From Ornithinimicrobium pratense (GTDB taxonomy: Bacteria > Actinomycetota > Actinomycetes > Actinomycetales > Dermatophilaceae), in the NCBI RefSeq assembly GCF_008843165.1, contig NZ_CP044427.1, forward strand, positions 3,100,001-3,164,000: a stretch of DNA of 64,000 nucleotides, in the 5' to 3' direction. How positions within the stretch are numbered: the stretch's first letter is position 1; every line of letters begins with the position of its first letter. Made by a program: the position numbers and the translations under genes. Below, one piece after another: positions 1 through 8,412 of this stretch. The notes under the pieces were generated by a model that saw nothing but the letters and a program-made list of their open reading frames with translations, was not told the DNA's origin and ran no database searches.

Positions 1-895
1 CGTCCGGCACGTCGGCGCCGGGGTGGTTCGTGCGCCACTGCTCGATCACGTACGGCACCCGCGGCATCTTGGCGCCCAGGATGTAGGAGAGCCCGGCGGC
101 CTCGATCGCGTCCATGTTGGCTTCGGACACCATGCCGGCGTCGGCGACGATCACGACGTCATGTAGGCCGTGGGTGTCCATGAAGGCCTTCAGCGTCGGC
201 AGCATCGTCTTCGTCTCTGCCTTGTTGCCCTCGAACGCGTGCACCATCAGCGGGAATCCGTTCGCGTCCGACAGCAGCCCGACGGTGATCTGTGGCTCCA
301 GGCGTCGTTCCTTGGAGAACCCGGGCTCGCGGAAGCCGTCTCCCTCGTCGGTCTCGAAGTACAGCGTCGTGACGTCGAACAGGACCAGTGTTGAGGGACC
401 CAGGTGCACGTGAGCGGCACACGCCGCGGCCAGCTGCTCGCGCCAGCCGATGGCCGAGTACAGGCTGAGCCGACGCTTGATCGTCGGGTAAGACGCCGCT
501 GGGACACCGATCTCCTCGAGCACCCGGACCGTGTCGAACTTCGAGGTCGGCTCCACGATCCGCGCTAGGACCAGCTGCTTGAACACCTCGTCACCGGCGG
601 CCTGGTCGAACCCGAGCACCGCGTAGCCGGCGGCGAGGGAGTCCCACAGGTGCCCCATGCGCGAGGACAGGATGCGCAGCGGCCCACCGGCCTCCGGAGG
701 CGGCTGGATCCCCAGGTCCAGCTCTCCCTGACCAGCCGCAAGCTTCTGCCTGGCCGCGGTCTTAAGCAGCTCGAGCTCGACGTCGGTGCGGGCCGAGCCG
801 ATGTGCTCGATCTGCCTGGAGCCCTTGCGGCGCGAGTACACGATCTGCACCGCCGTCGCCCTCGACGACGTCTTCACGGTACGGATGTGAGCCAC
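1..895 (-). CDS. IS1634-family transposase, C-terminus cut by window edge
   Basis: Reading the minus strand from a GTG at 895 gives 298 open codons running off the window. The N-terminus VAHIRTVKT, a run YSRRKGSRQIEHIGSA, the block LVLFDVTTLYFET and the block VVIVADAGMVSEAN are typical of IS1634 (IS1549-like) DDE transposases. The two Asp blocks (VLFDVTT and VVADAG) are probable catalytic segments. The catalytic C-terminal Glu region would lie beyond the left edge. No frameshift is seen in the visible part. The open frame continues 5' of the GTG to a TGA near 1005, but the family normally starts at this V/M-A-x-IRTVKT position. Confidence 0.85.
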   Translation of the reverse strand, partial: MAHIRTVKTSSRATAVQIVYSRRKGSRQIEHIGSARTDVELELLKTAARQKLAAGQGELDLGIQPPPEAGGPLRILSSRMGHLWDSLAAGYAVLGFDQAAGDEVFKQLVLARIVEPTSKFDTVRVLEEIGVPAASYPTIKRRLSLYSAIGWREQLAAACAAHVHLGPSTLVLFDVTTLYFETDEGDGFREPGFSKERRLEPQITVGLLSDANGFPLMVHAFEGNKAETKTMLPTLKAFMDTHGLHDVVIVADAGMVSEANMDAIEAAGLSYILGAKMPRVPYVIEQWRTNHPGADVPD

Positions 896-1065
896 GCCGC
901 CACCCCAGAACCCCTCGGCTAGTGCCCCAATCTCCGAGCAGTCGCTGACGACTCCGCAGGTCAGCAGCCCGTGGTCATCGCTGAACGTGGTGAGTGAGCC
1001 AAGTCAGGTCACCCTGTCCACCGACGCCGACTGGCTCACCCTGGACCCGACGGCGTTCGAGGTCG

Positions 1066-1262
1066 CCGGACGCCCCCGTGGTGCTCACCCGCAAGGACGC
1101 GCTGCCCAATTTTACGATCGCCGAGCTCAGCGGATCGATCCCAGCGGGTCGCGCTGCTCGGCGGCGACCGCGCCGTGGCTGACGCAATGCTGGAGGAGGC
1201 TGCGGCCCTCACGGGCGCCGGTGGACCGCCTCTCGGGACAAACCGCTACGGCGTTGCCGCTG
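1066..1262 (+). pseudogene. Decayed cell-wall-binding repeat (CWB2-like) fragment
   Basis: Frame 1 encodes APVVLTRKDALPNFTIAELS and, after a one-base frame change near 1147, the next frame encodes VALLGGDRAVADAMLEEAAA followed by RYGVAAAD. In order this resembles one cell-wall-binding repeat 2 unit (pattern P-hh-LT...LP..., VhhhGG..AV...). No start, signal peptide or intact frame is left, so it is read as debris beside the transposase. A further frame change may lie near 1066, because the preceding residues are open in a third frame. The assignment rests on short motifs only. Confidence 0.4.
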
Positions 1263-1559
1263 CGGACCAGAGGTCGGCGGGGCGGCCCTGTCAGCCCTGA
1301 GTTGAGCCGTCCGGCCCAGGTGCCCTTGATCAGCCCTGACCGGCTCATTACATACTGCGCCTGCGCCGGGTCTGACACCGCGGACGAATGGGTCACCGGC
1401 AACGACCCCCCAGAAAAGTGACCAGATGCTCGATGCGCGATACCACAATATGGAGAGGCACCGACCCCGCATGCTTGGCACACATAGCCGGTCATTCGAG
1501 GCACAGGTCAGCATCTTGAAAACAGGCCCGCCTTGACGGGCGCGAAGTGCCAGAAGCCG
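1263..1559. other. Non-coding stretch, nothing recognised
   Basis: Between the CWB2-like debris and the stop of the beta-helix gene I see no credible gene, hairpin terminator or repeat. Open frames on the minus strand here have no domain character and look like chance openings in GC-rich DNA. Confidence 0.4.
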
Positions 1560-2963
1560 TCATGAAGCCACGGTGAACACACTGCCCGCCTCGAGCCCGG
1601 TGGAGGCTTGCCAATTACGCCACTGGCTAATCGATTCAGGGCGTTGGTGACTAATGCTCGTGCCGGGACTCAACGCCACCTGGTTGTGCGAAAGGACCGC
1701 ACCCATGGGAACGCCGCTCAAAGCAAATAGGTAGTTTGTCTTTGCACCTAAGAACGCGTTTCGTTGTATCCTCAGGTCGCAAGGGAGCTCCTGTTGATAT
1801 GCCAACAGATGAGTGCCACGCCCCGCTGGGTCGATGCGGACTGCATGACCCCAACCCATTCCCGCGTCGCGACAGGTGTTCTCCGAAAAGGAACAGTCAA
1901 TAAATCCTGCTCCGTCGGTGCCGGAAGACCACCACTCGAACGACTGCCCGCAATTCGTGATCTCGTTACGCCGAGCCTGCAACCGCACGAATGAACCTCG
2001 AACCCCCTCCTGGGACCCCTGGTAGGTCACGCCCGCATCGAAGACATCCTTAATTCTGTTGCGCTCGATCTGCCAGTCAGACTGACCGATCCAGGCTTGT
2101 ACACCGTTGCCGAGTCGAGTTCCTGGGTAGTGTCCAGGCGCATAGGCGCCGCCAATTTCGCGGATCGTACAGTCGACCACCTGCACAAACTTGGGTTGCC
2201 AGTAGGCAGACCCAGAGACGCCGTGCCCGGCGCTGCCCTGCAGATCCAGGCCCCTGATGGAAGTCTTGGTGGCGGGCGTGCACACGTCTGGACTACCGCT
2301 GCCCTCGGTCCATGGCCCAGACACGGCAATCTTGATGGCGTGCTGCCCAGGGTCCCGAACAGACCGCACGTAGAGGGTGCTCTGTCCATGGGGATTGTCG
2401 TAGGAGCCCGAAAAAAAGTCCCATTGGTTCTTCAACGCTTGCCGCGAGGCGCGCTTGCTCCCGAATGTCTCGCCGTCGACTTTAAGGAACCCGACGTCCG
2501 TGTTGTCGGACCTGGCCCCAACGTAGTTGCTTGACGACGCGCTGAGGTCAATTGCCCACACATTGTCTCCCTGACTGATCCAGGTGACTGCGACTTTATA
2601 CGCGGAGATAATCGGCCTCGGGCCGGTGCCGTAAGCGTCGAAGACCATCCAAGGGGCGTAGGGGTTGGTATGTCCGGGGTTCTCAATGCGACCGTGAAAG
2701 GTGTCACCGCGGCGAAACAGCACTGAGTCACCTTGGCGCACCTGGTTCGCCGCCATAGCCGCATTGAGCCGGTCAATAGTTTTCCAGGGCGCCGTCGCCG
2801 ACACCCCCTCGGCATCGTCGTCACCATCCGCCGCGAGATAGAATGTCGACCCGCCGCCTTGAGCTTGAGCAGGCTCGCGGGATTGGCCGGTCAGGGCGGC
2901 ACCGAGCGCACCCACACCCTTGAGCAGGCTGCGCCGACTCATGACGCTCATAGACCGCACCAT
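1560..2963 (-). CDS. Tat-exported right-handed beta-helix protein, possible polysaccharide lyase/hydrolase
   Basis: The 467-residue protein starts with a twin-arginine signal: SRRSLLKGVGALGAAL, then an A-x-A cleavage-like site (PAQAQG, about residue 35). The mature N-terminus has the pattern typical of parallel beta-helix enzymes (YLAADGDDDAEG, then a WKTIDRLNA motif and GDSVLFRRGDTF). The rest is rich in short N/D/G turns as in pectate-lyase-like folds. It is likely exported folded and could cut or modify the polysaccharide made by the adjacent genes, but no catalytic residues can be fixed. It lies downstream of, and in the same direction as, the glycosyltransferase operon, after a 318-bp gap, so it may have its own promoter. 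The start could also be the internal Met at residue 5 or 8. Confidence 0.7.
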   Translation of the reverse strand: MVRSMSVMSRRSLLKGVGALGAALTGQSREPAQAQGGGSTFYLAADGDDDAEGVSATAPWKTIDRLNAAMAANQVRQGDSVLFRRGDTFHGRIENPGHTNPYAPWMVFDAYGTGPRPIISAYKVAVTWISQGDNVWAIDLSASSSNYVGARSDNTDVGFLKVDGETFGSKRASRQALKNQWDFFSGSYDNPHGQSTLYVRSVRDPGQHAIKIAVSGPWTEGSGSPDVCTPATKTSIRGLDLQGSAGHGVSGSAYWQPKFVQVVDCTIREIGGAYAPGHYPGTRLGNGVQAWIGQSDWQIERNRIKDVFDAGVTYQGSQEGVRGSFVRLQARRNEITNCGQSFEWWSSGTDGAGFIDCSFSENTCRDAGMGWGHAVRIDPAGRGTHLLAYQQELPCDLRIQRNAFLGAKTNYLFALSGVPMGAVLSHNQVALSPGTSISHQRPESISQWRNWQASTGLEAGSVFTVAS

Positions 2964-3281
2964 AGGCTAACGGCCGCAACCTGGCATTGGCCCGTGGTCG
3001 ACCTGCGCCTGGCAAATTTCCAGACCCCGTGCTCGCGGTCTACATACGAACAATTCAAGACGCGCACCTTCTCGAGCGTAGTAGGCCGCAGCCAAACTAC
3101 GGCCTTGTCGTTCTTACTTAGTCGGTCACGCGCGTGACCTCAGCAGTGGTGCAGCACTTACGACCGCCCAAGGTGTCACGAACGTGAAGTGTGCACGTCG
3201 ACGATAACAGTGGACCTGGGCCAACGGCATACCCAGTGGCTCCACTTTTGGGCAGGGCGCCGACACTCCCGCGCGGCTAGG
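2964..3281. other. Intergenic region upstream of beta-helix gene
   Basis: These 318 bp separate two genes on the minus strand and are less GC-rich than the flanking genes. They probably hold the promoter of the beta-helix gene. I see no clear -35/-10 pair, no strong hairpin and no open frame worth calling. Confidence 0.4.
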
Positions 3282-4481
3282 TCAGTCTCGACGATCAACG
3301 ACCCGCACACCTCTTTTGGGTAGAGCCGCCAGCTCGGCCTCGGCCCTTCTCAGCGTGCGTGCTGCGTCTCCGAAATCCTCTCGTGCCTCCCGCCTGCGCA
3401 GTGCAGCGGCCCGCAGTTCGACATACTTCCCCGGGTCGGTGGCAATGGTGGCCATGGCGGTCGCTAGGTGCGCAGGGGCGGGTGGCACGAGGACCCCTCC
3501 ACCGTGGGACAGGATCTCGACGGTCCCACCGAGGGCGTAACCAACCACGGGGGTCCCCGCCAGGAGCGACTCGGCTGTGATGCGCCCGTAAGCCTCGTTC
3601 CTCGAGCACACCACGCTGAGGTCTGCCTGCGCAAGCACAGTCATAGGTGTAGTCGTCGATCCCCGATGTCGTACAACCTCGTCGAGGTGCAGCTGTGAGA
3701 TCAACTGCTCCAACGCACGCAGGCCGACCCGGTCCGCGTCACCGTAAAAGGTGAGCTGGAGGGGGACACCCCCGTCTACCGCCAGGCCAACGGCCCGCAC
3801 CGCATCCAGTTGCCCCTTCTCCGCCGACATCGTGCCGAGCATCACCATCTCAAGCGGTGTCGCCGGACGCTCACCATGGACAACGTCAGGCAGGGCCTTG
3901 TCGGGGTCCATGACCTCGGGTGGCTCGATGATGGTTGCCCCACGCCATTGAGAGGCAGCGTAGGTGGAAACCGCCACCGTGACGTCTGCCCATCTCTTCA
4001 CCAGCGCGATAATCACCCATTTGGGTACTACAGAGCGCAGTGTGGGATTGCTTGAGACGCTTTCACTGAGGAAAACGACGAGGGGCCTGCCGGCGAGCCG
4101 CGTGCCGAGCATCGGTGCGGGACACACCGTCGACATCACGTAGACGCGGTCTGGGTTCAGCCGGGCAACGAACCTTGCCCATCCAATACTCTGCAGCAAT
4201 CCATGGGCCAGTTTCAATGCGCCGACCACCCCGGCATGATCCATACCCATCCACCATTGCGGCTTGCGCACAACGACGTCGATCGCCTCACGCCAAGGCT
4301 CCAGCAAATCGAGGATGGGACCAGGTCCTGGCAGTACGACCGTGACGACATCTCCACGAGACACGGCCTCTCGCACGAAAGTCACCATGGTGCGCTCTAC
4401 CCCGACGGCGAGCGAAGAATGGCAGATGAAGACTGTCCGCGGTGACTCGCCGGTACGACGCTCAGGCCTGAGGCGGGCCAT
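3282..4481 (-). CDS. GT4-family glycosyltransferase
   Basis: The 399-residue cytoplasmic protein is probably a retaining GT-B glycosyltransferase in polysaccharide assembly. The N-domain opens with TVFICHSSLAVGVERTM. The C-domain has VMLGTMSAEKGQLDAV (sugar-nucleotide domain entry) and the family E-x7-E-like block NEAYGRITAESLLAGTPVVG, followed by GGTVEIL and GGGVLVPP. Length is normal for GT4. Its ATG overlaps the stop of the upstream glycosyltransferase as TGATG, so translation is coupled. It is the third gene of the minus-strand operon that begins with the Wzz/BY-kinase. Donor and acceptor cannot be read from sequence. Confidence 0.85.
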   Translation of the reverse strand: MARLRPERRTGESPRTVFICHSSLAVGVERTMVTFVREAVSRGDVVTVVLPGPGPILDLLEPWREAIDVVVRKPQWWMGMDHAGVVGALKLAHGLLQSIGWARFVARLNPDRVYVMSTVCPAPMLGTRLAGRPLVVFLSESVSSNPTLRSVVPKWVIIALVKRWADVTVAVSTYAASQWRGATIIEPPEVMDPDKALPDVVHGERPATPLEMVMLGTMSAEKGQLDAVRAVGLAVDGGVPLQLTFYGDADRVGLRALEQLISQLHLDEVVRHRGSTTTPMTVLAQADLSVVCSRNEAYGRITAESLLAGTPVVGYALGGTVEILSHGGGVLVPPAPAHLATAMATIATDPGKYVELRAAALRRREAREDFGDAARTLRRAEAELAALPKRGVRVVDRRD

Positions 4482-5653
4482 CAGGGCTCCGACCCACGGC
4501 GTCGATCGACTGCATCAGCGAGCGCTGATTCATAGGCTGAGCAGACGTCGTCCCAGTTGTAGCGAGCCTGCGCGCGCTCCCGCGCGAGGCGTGCCAACCT
4601 ATCCTGTCGCCCCGGGGAGGCCAGCAAACTCAGTACTTCATCGGCGATTGCCTCCGCTGAGGGCTGCGTGAAAACCCCGACTTCTCCCAACACTTCCCGG
4701 TTGTACACGGTGTCCCTTGCGACGACGGGCGCCCCGCATGCCATCGCCTGCACGAGTGCAGGGTTTGTTCCTCCGACACTATGTCCGTGAAAGTAGGCAC
4801 CGCAGTGCTCCCAGAGCGAGAACAGGAGGCGGTCATCGCTCACATGCCCCAGCCACTGCACACCCCGAATACGCGCCAACTCCTCGGCTCTGGCGTCCAG
4901 TTCGCCCCCGTACCCACCGGAACCAACGATGACCACCGGGGCGACCTCCGCGAGTTTCGGGACAGCGTCGAAAAATTCCCGCACCGTGTTCTCAGGGACG
5001 AACCGCGCTACCAGCAGGACGTAGGCTCGCGAGGTCAGGCCCAGGGGAACGGGGAGGGCTGAGTGGACCTCCCCGCCATAGGGGATCACGATGCCGTCCC
5101 TGCCGTACCTATCCATCCAGCGCTGCCGAATTGCCTGTGCGTCATAGACCAGAGTCGTGGCGTGGTTGGCGGTCACCCGCGCACCGGCTCGGAAGACGCG
5201 TTGGGCCACAGGTCCCCACTTGGCCCGCTCCCACTCGATGCCGTCGACGTTGACGACCGTAGGCACCTGACGTCTATCGAGCAATGGCAGCCAGAAACCG
5301 TTCGCCACATTCATGACCAGCGCGACGTCTGATCGGTCGACCGCAGCATCGATGGCCGAGGTCATACCGAAAGAAAGCGTACTGAGGGACTTCCAGTCCA
5401 AGCCTGCCGTTTCAATAAGTTCAGCGCGCTCATCTCGCGATGGGTCCTCATGGGCCACCCGCTCACGGCCGTAGACAGTGACCTGCCACCCACGGTCCAG
5501 CAGATATGGGACGAGACGCCTGACCAAGGTCTCGAACCCACCGTAGTAGCTGGGGTAACCCCGCGTTCCGGTGATCGCTACCCGACGGCCCTGGGGACTC
5601 CGTTCCGGGTTGGCGGGGATGTGTTGCCTGCGGAGTAGTGTCTTCTTCAACAT
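4481..5653 (-). CDS. DUF1972-type glycosyltransferase (rhamnosyltransferase-like)
   Basis: The 390-residue protein carries the DUF1972 hallmark near its N-terminus, GTRGYPSYYGGFETLV, then MNVANGFWLPLL, VNVDGIEWERAKW and IPYGGEVH, all characteristic of the beta-1,4-rhamnosyltransferase/WchF-like GT4 subgroup. The C-domain has the sugar-nucleotide site GGTNPALVQAMACGAPVVA. It likely adds one of the first sugars to the lipid-linked acceptor on the inner membrane face. Its start lies 17 bp after the Wzz/BY-kinase stop, and it is coupled to the next glycosyltransferase. The sugar specificity (rhamnose or other) is inferred from the family. Confidence 0.88.
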   Translation of the reverse strand: MLKKTLLRRQHIPANPERSPQGRRVAITGTRGYPSYYGGFETLVRRLVPYLLDRGWQVTVYGRERVAHEDPSRDERAELIETAGLDWKSLSTLSFGMTSAIDAAVDRSDVALVMNVANGFWLPLLDRRQVPTVVNVDGIEWERAKWGPVAQRVFRAGARVTANHATTLVYDAQAIRQRWMDRYGRDGIVIPYGGEVHSALPVPLGLTSRAYVLLVARFVPENTVREFFDAVPKLAEVAPVVIVGSGGYGGELDARAEELARIRGVQWLGHVSDDRLLFSLWEHCGAYFHGHSVGGTNPALVQAMACGAPVVARDTVYNREVLGEVGVFTQPSAEAIADEVLSLLASPGRQDRLARLARERAQARYNWDDVCSAYESALADAVDRRRGSEP

Positions 5654-5670
5654 GGACGAAACTTTCGGGC

Positions 5671-6984
5671 CTAGGCGGAGGTGGAGACCTTCCCCCGGGA
5701 GGTCGAGGCCTTCCCCCGGGAGGAGGAACGCACCTTGTTCAAAACGACACCAATCAGTCGTGCCTCTACACCCCCTAAGGCGTCTAGGGCCTTGTCAAGG
5801 TCATCGTGGGTAGGTTGGCTAGAGGCGACCACTAGCAGGGTGCCTTCTGTGAGACCCGCCAGGACCGCCGTATCAGTCACCGAGAGGAGTGATGGCGCAT
5901 CGACGAGCACCAACTCGTACTCGCGCCGCAGGCTGGTGAAGACGTTTCCCATGGCTGGGCTCGCCAGGAGCTCCCCTGGGTGGTCCGTGTTGGAGCCGGC
6001 CGGAAGGACGGCGAGACCGTGCTCACCCCAGTCGGCAATTGCCGTAGGCAGGAGCGACGGATCAGACAAGACGTCGCTCAAGCCCGGGGCAGGGTGGGCT
6101 CCGAGGTACGCAGCGACGGCCGGCTGTTGCAGGTTGCCGTCGACGAGACATACACGGACTCCGGCAGCCGCCATGGCAAGGGCCAGCTGAGATGCGACCG
6201 TCGTTTTGCCCTCACCAGGGAGTGCGGAGGTCACCAGCACGCTCCCCACGCCACGGGTACTCGAGTGGAACTGCATCGTTGTGCGAATCCGGCGAAAAGA
6301 CTCCGCGCTCGTCGCGTCCTGGTCGCTCGACCGCTGCACACCTTGCCCTACCTGGGGGACCTTTCCGAGCAGGACGGCGTCGACCAAGCGAAGAACGTCG
6401 GCGTCATCTATCGGCTCGGAGCCGGAACGTCTACGCAGCAGAGCCGTTGCGACACCCGCAGTAAGACCTATCAACCCTCCGAGAACGAGATTGAGAAAAA
6501 CCATTGGCTGGGATGGTTCTTCCGGCACGGTCGCGGTCATGGTCGGCAGCAGCGCTACGGATGGTGGATTGACTCCTTCAAGCGTGCCGTCCGGGAGCGT
6601 TCCGATTGTTTCTACCGCCTCGGACCAGCTCTCGACGACGGCATTGGCCAGCGCGGCCGAGCCCTCTGCTGTGTCGTCCGTCACAGTTATGGTGACCAGA
6701 ACAGTGTCGAGCCTCACGTCGGCCGAGATTTGCTCGGCGACATCCTCGATGGTTGCGTCCAGACCGAGCCGTTCGATGACGGGTCCGACGACCAGGGGTG
6801 AGTCAGCAATAGCGGCATACGACCGGATCCGCGACTCGACCAGAGCGTTCCCCTGCGCCTGCTCGTTGAAGCTCTCCACGCTCGTGACCGCGACGAACAC
6901 CTCGCTGTGGGCTTGATACTCGCGGGGCATCACCGCGGAGGCCAGCGCTCCGCCCGCTACCCCCAGAACACTCGTGACGAGCAA
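5671..6984 (-). CDS. Wzz/CpsD-type polysaccharide chain-length protein with BY-kinase domain
   Basis: The protein has a periplasmic Wzz loop between two membrane segments (about residues 1-20 and 161-183) and a cytoplasmic P-loop domain: Walker A SALPGEGKTT (253-262), a variant Walker A' VCLVDGNLQQP and Walker B LVLVDAPSL (about 358-366). The C-tail has a repeated SRGK[AV]STS and lacks the usual tyrosine cluster, so autophosphorylation is doubtful. The first canonical start in frame is TTG 6984, but the frame is open to a TGA at 7098 and encodes LRKRW just before the membrane segment, as expected for a Wzz N-terminus. Real translation therefore probably starts further up. An in-frame ATC at 7083 follows an AGAGGA site by 7 nt, and an ATG at 7088 is out of frame. 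It heads the minus-strand glycosyltransferase operon. Confidence 0.85.
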   Translation of the reverse strand: MLVTSVLGVAGGALASAVMPREYQAHSEVFVAVTSVESFNEQAQGNALVESRIRSYAAIADSPLVVGPVIERLGLDATIEDVAEQISADVRLDTVLVTITVTDDTAEGSAALANAVVESWSEAVETIGTLPDGTLEGVNPPSVALLPTMTATVPEEPSQPMVFLNLVLGGLIGLTAGVATALLRRRSGSEPIDDADVLRLVDAVLLGKVPQVGQGVQRSSDQDATSAESFRRIRTTMQFHSSTRGVGSVLVTSALPGEGKTTVASQLALAMAAAGVRVCLVDGNLQQPAVAAYLGAHPAPGLSDVLSDPSLLPTAIADWGEHGLAVLPAGSNTDHPGELLASPAMGNVFTSLRREYELVLVDAPSLLSVTDTAVLAGLTEGTLLVVASSQPTHDDLDKALDALGGVEARLIGVVLNKVRSSSRGKASTSRGKVSTSA

Positions 6985-7095
6985 GGTCAGCCAGCGTTTG
7001 CGCAGTGCCCATAGGTTGGCCGGACCGAGCCATGAACTCTCGCTGGAAGGACGCGTTGGCGTCCGGCGCGTCGTCGAGTCGATGACATCTTCCTC

Positions 7096-7386
7096 TCACG
7101 TGTACGCGTCGCCGGATTGGACGCACTGGCACCCTACACAGTCCCAGTTGCACAGCGACGGCGCATATGCCAAGCGGACCTGACTGGGCGGCCCGGCGAC
7201 ATCCCAAGACAGCGCCGAGCTCTCCACCTCCCGGCCGCCGCGGCCTCAAAGTGGCAGGTTCGGGCGTGCTCGACCTCGGACCCTTCACCAGTGTTAGGGT
7301 CGCTTTGGTGCTGGTGAAGTTCCGTGTCACCGTTCCGCCATCGTCCCCAAGCCCGACGGCACAGCCGCACCTCGCCGGAGTTGAGA
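7096..7386. promoter_or_regulatory. Divergent promoter region of the first polysaccharide cluster
   Basis: These 291 bp separate the minus-strand Wzz operon from the plus-strand glycosyltransferase operon, so both promoters must lie here or just inside. No clear sigma-A hexamer pair or operator palindrome stands out. The only solid signal is the ribosome site CGGAG at 7377-7381, six bases before the ATG of the plus-strand gene. Confidence 0.45.
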
Positions 7387-8412
7387 ATGACTGAGAGCCT
7401 GCCCGAGTCCGCGACTCGAGTGCGCGTCCTGGTCGTGGTGGTGACATACAACTCGGCCTCGCTCATACGTGACCTGAGTGCGGCTCTCGAGGAATGGCTC
7501 GAAAGGGATCCCGGGTTCAGGCTGGCGGTGATTGAGAATAGCCACTCCCAGGAGACGGTCGACGTCGTCAGGGAGGCGACCCAGGAGTCCAGCGACAAGG
7601 TCATGATCACGCTTGCCGCTCGGAACTTAGGTTTTGCCCCGGCCGTGAATGCCGCCGTGTCGGCCGCCGAGCATCAATGGGGCACAGCCGACGTTATTGT
7701 ACTCCTGAACCCCGACGTCTCGACGTCGGGGTCAGCCCTATCTGCCGTGGCAGAGCATTTGCAGGATCGGACGATCGGCATCAGCGCGCCCATGTTGGTC
7801 GACGTGAACGGGCGTCCTGACCGCGGAGTGGCCCGTCGCTATTGGAATCGACGCCGCCTCTTTGCGGAGGTGCTTGGCGCCCCATCTCTCGCCTTAGGCT
7901 TGGGCACCGCCCCCCGGCACATATCTCTGCATCGAACCCCGGCGGACGTCGACATTACTTCAGGTGCCTTCATGGCCATCCGACGCGAGGTTTTCGGCGT
8001 TGGGCTGGACACCCGGCTGCCGATGTACTTGGAGGACCAGGAGATCTGTCATCGTGCGCACCAACTGGGTTACCGGGTCGTCGTCTTGCCGGGAGTCATC
8101 GCCCAGCATGTGGGAGCTCACAGTCGCAAAACCAATGCGCCAATGCAACGGCAGTTGCGGATGATGGAACTCGCCAAGGCGCCGGCTCTCTCGCTGATGG
8201 ACGTTGGCGGCACAAGCGCGGCAGGGGTGCGCGCGATCGTGGCAAGTGCTGGTACGGCGCGGTTCACCGTCGCCCTCACTGCTGCTATCGCCTCTGTTGT
8301 CACGCGACGGCACCGAGAGTGGGCCAGATCGCAGATGCGCCTCGGCACGTGGTTCGTAGCCTGGGCGGCAAGCGCAGACGCAGTCGACCCAGTGAGGTGG
8401 GACCACCCGTGA
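7387..8412 (+). CDS. GT2-family glycosyltransferase
   Basis: The 341-residue protein starts VLVVVVTYNSASLIRDLS, followed by ARNLGFAPAVNAAV, the divalent-metal/donor motif VLLNPDVS, and DITSGAFMAIRREVF with the catalytic-region block MYLEDQEICHRAHQLGY. This is the GT2 rhamnosyltransferase/WcaA-like layout, an inverting GT-A enzyme at the membrane. The ATG at 7387 is chosen because a GGAG site ends six bases upstream; an in-frame GTG further up lacks one. The stop overlaps the next gene's GTG (GTGA), so these genes form an operon running to 12283. Confidence 0.87.
   Translation: MTESLPESATRVRVLVVVVTYNSASLIRDLSAALEEWLERDPGFRLAVIENSHSQETVDVVREATQESSDKVMITLAARNLGFAPAVNAAVSAAEHQWGTADVIVLLNPDVSTSGSALSAVAEHLQDRTIGISAPMLVDVNGRPDRGVARRYWNRRRLFAEVLGAPSLALGLGTAPRHISLHRTPADVDITSGAFMAIRREVFGVGLDTRLPMYLEDQEICHRAHQLGYRVVVLPGVIAQHVGAHSRKTNAPMQRQLRMMELAKAPALSLMDVGGTSAAGVRAIVASAGTARFTVALTAAIASVVTRRHREWARSQMRLGTWFVAWAASADAVDPVRWDHP

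Noticed and set aside
7842..8408. 5' extension of the GT4 gene to an upstream ATG (599 codons)
   Set aside because: The extra part is the out-of-frame reading of the GT2 gene; the GTG overlapping the GT2 stop starts exactly at the conserved N-terminus.
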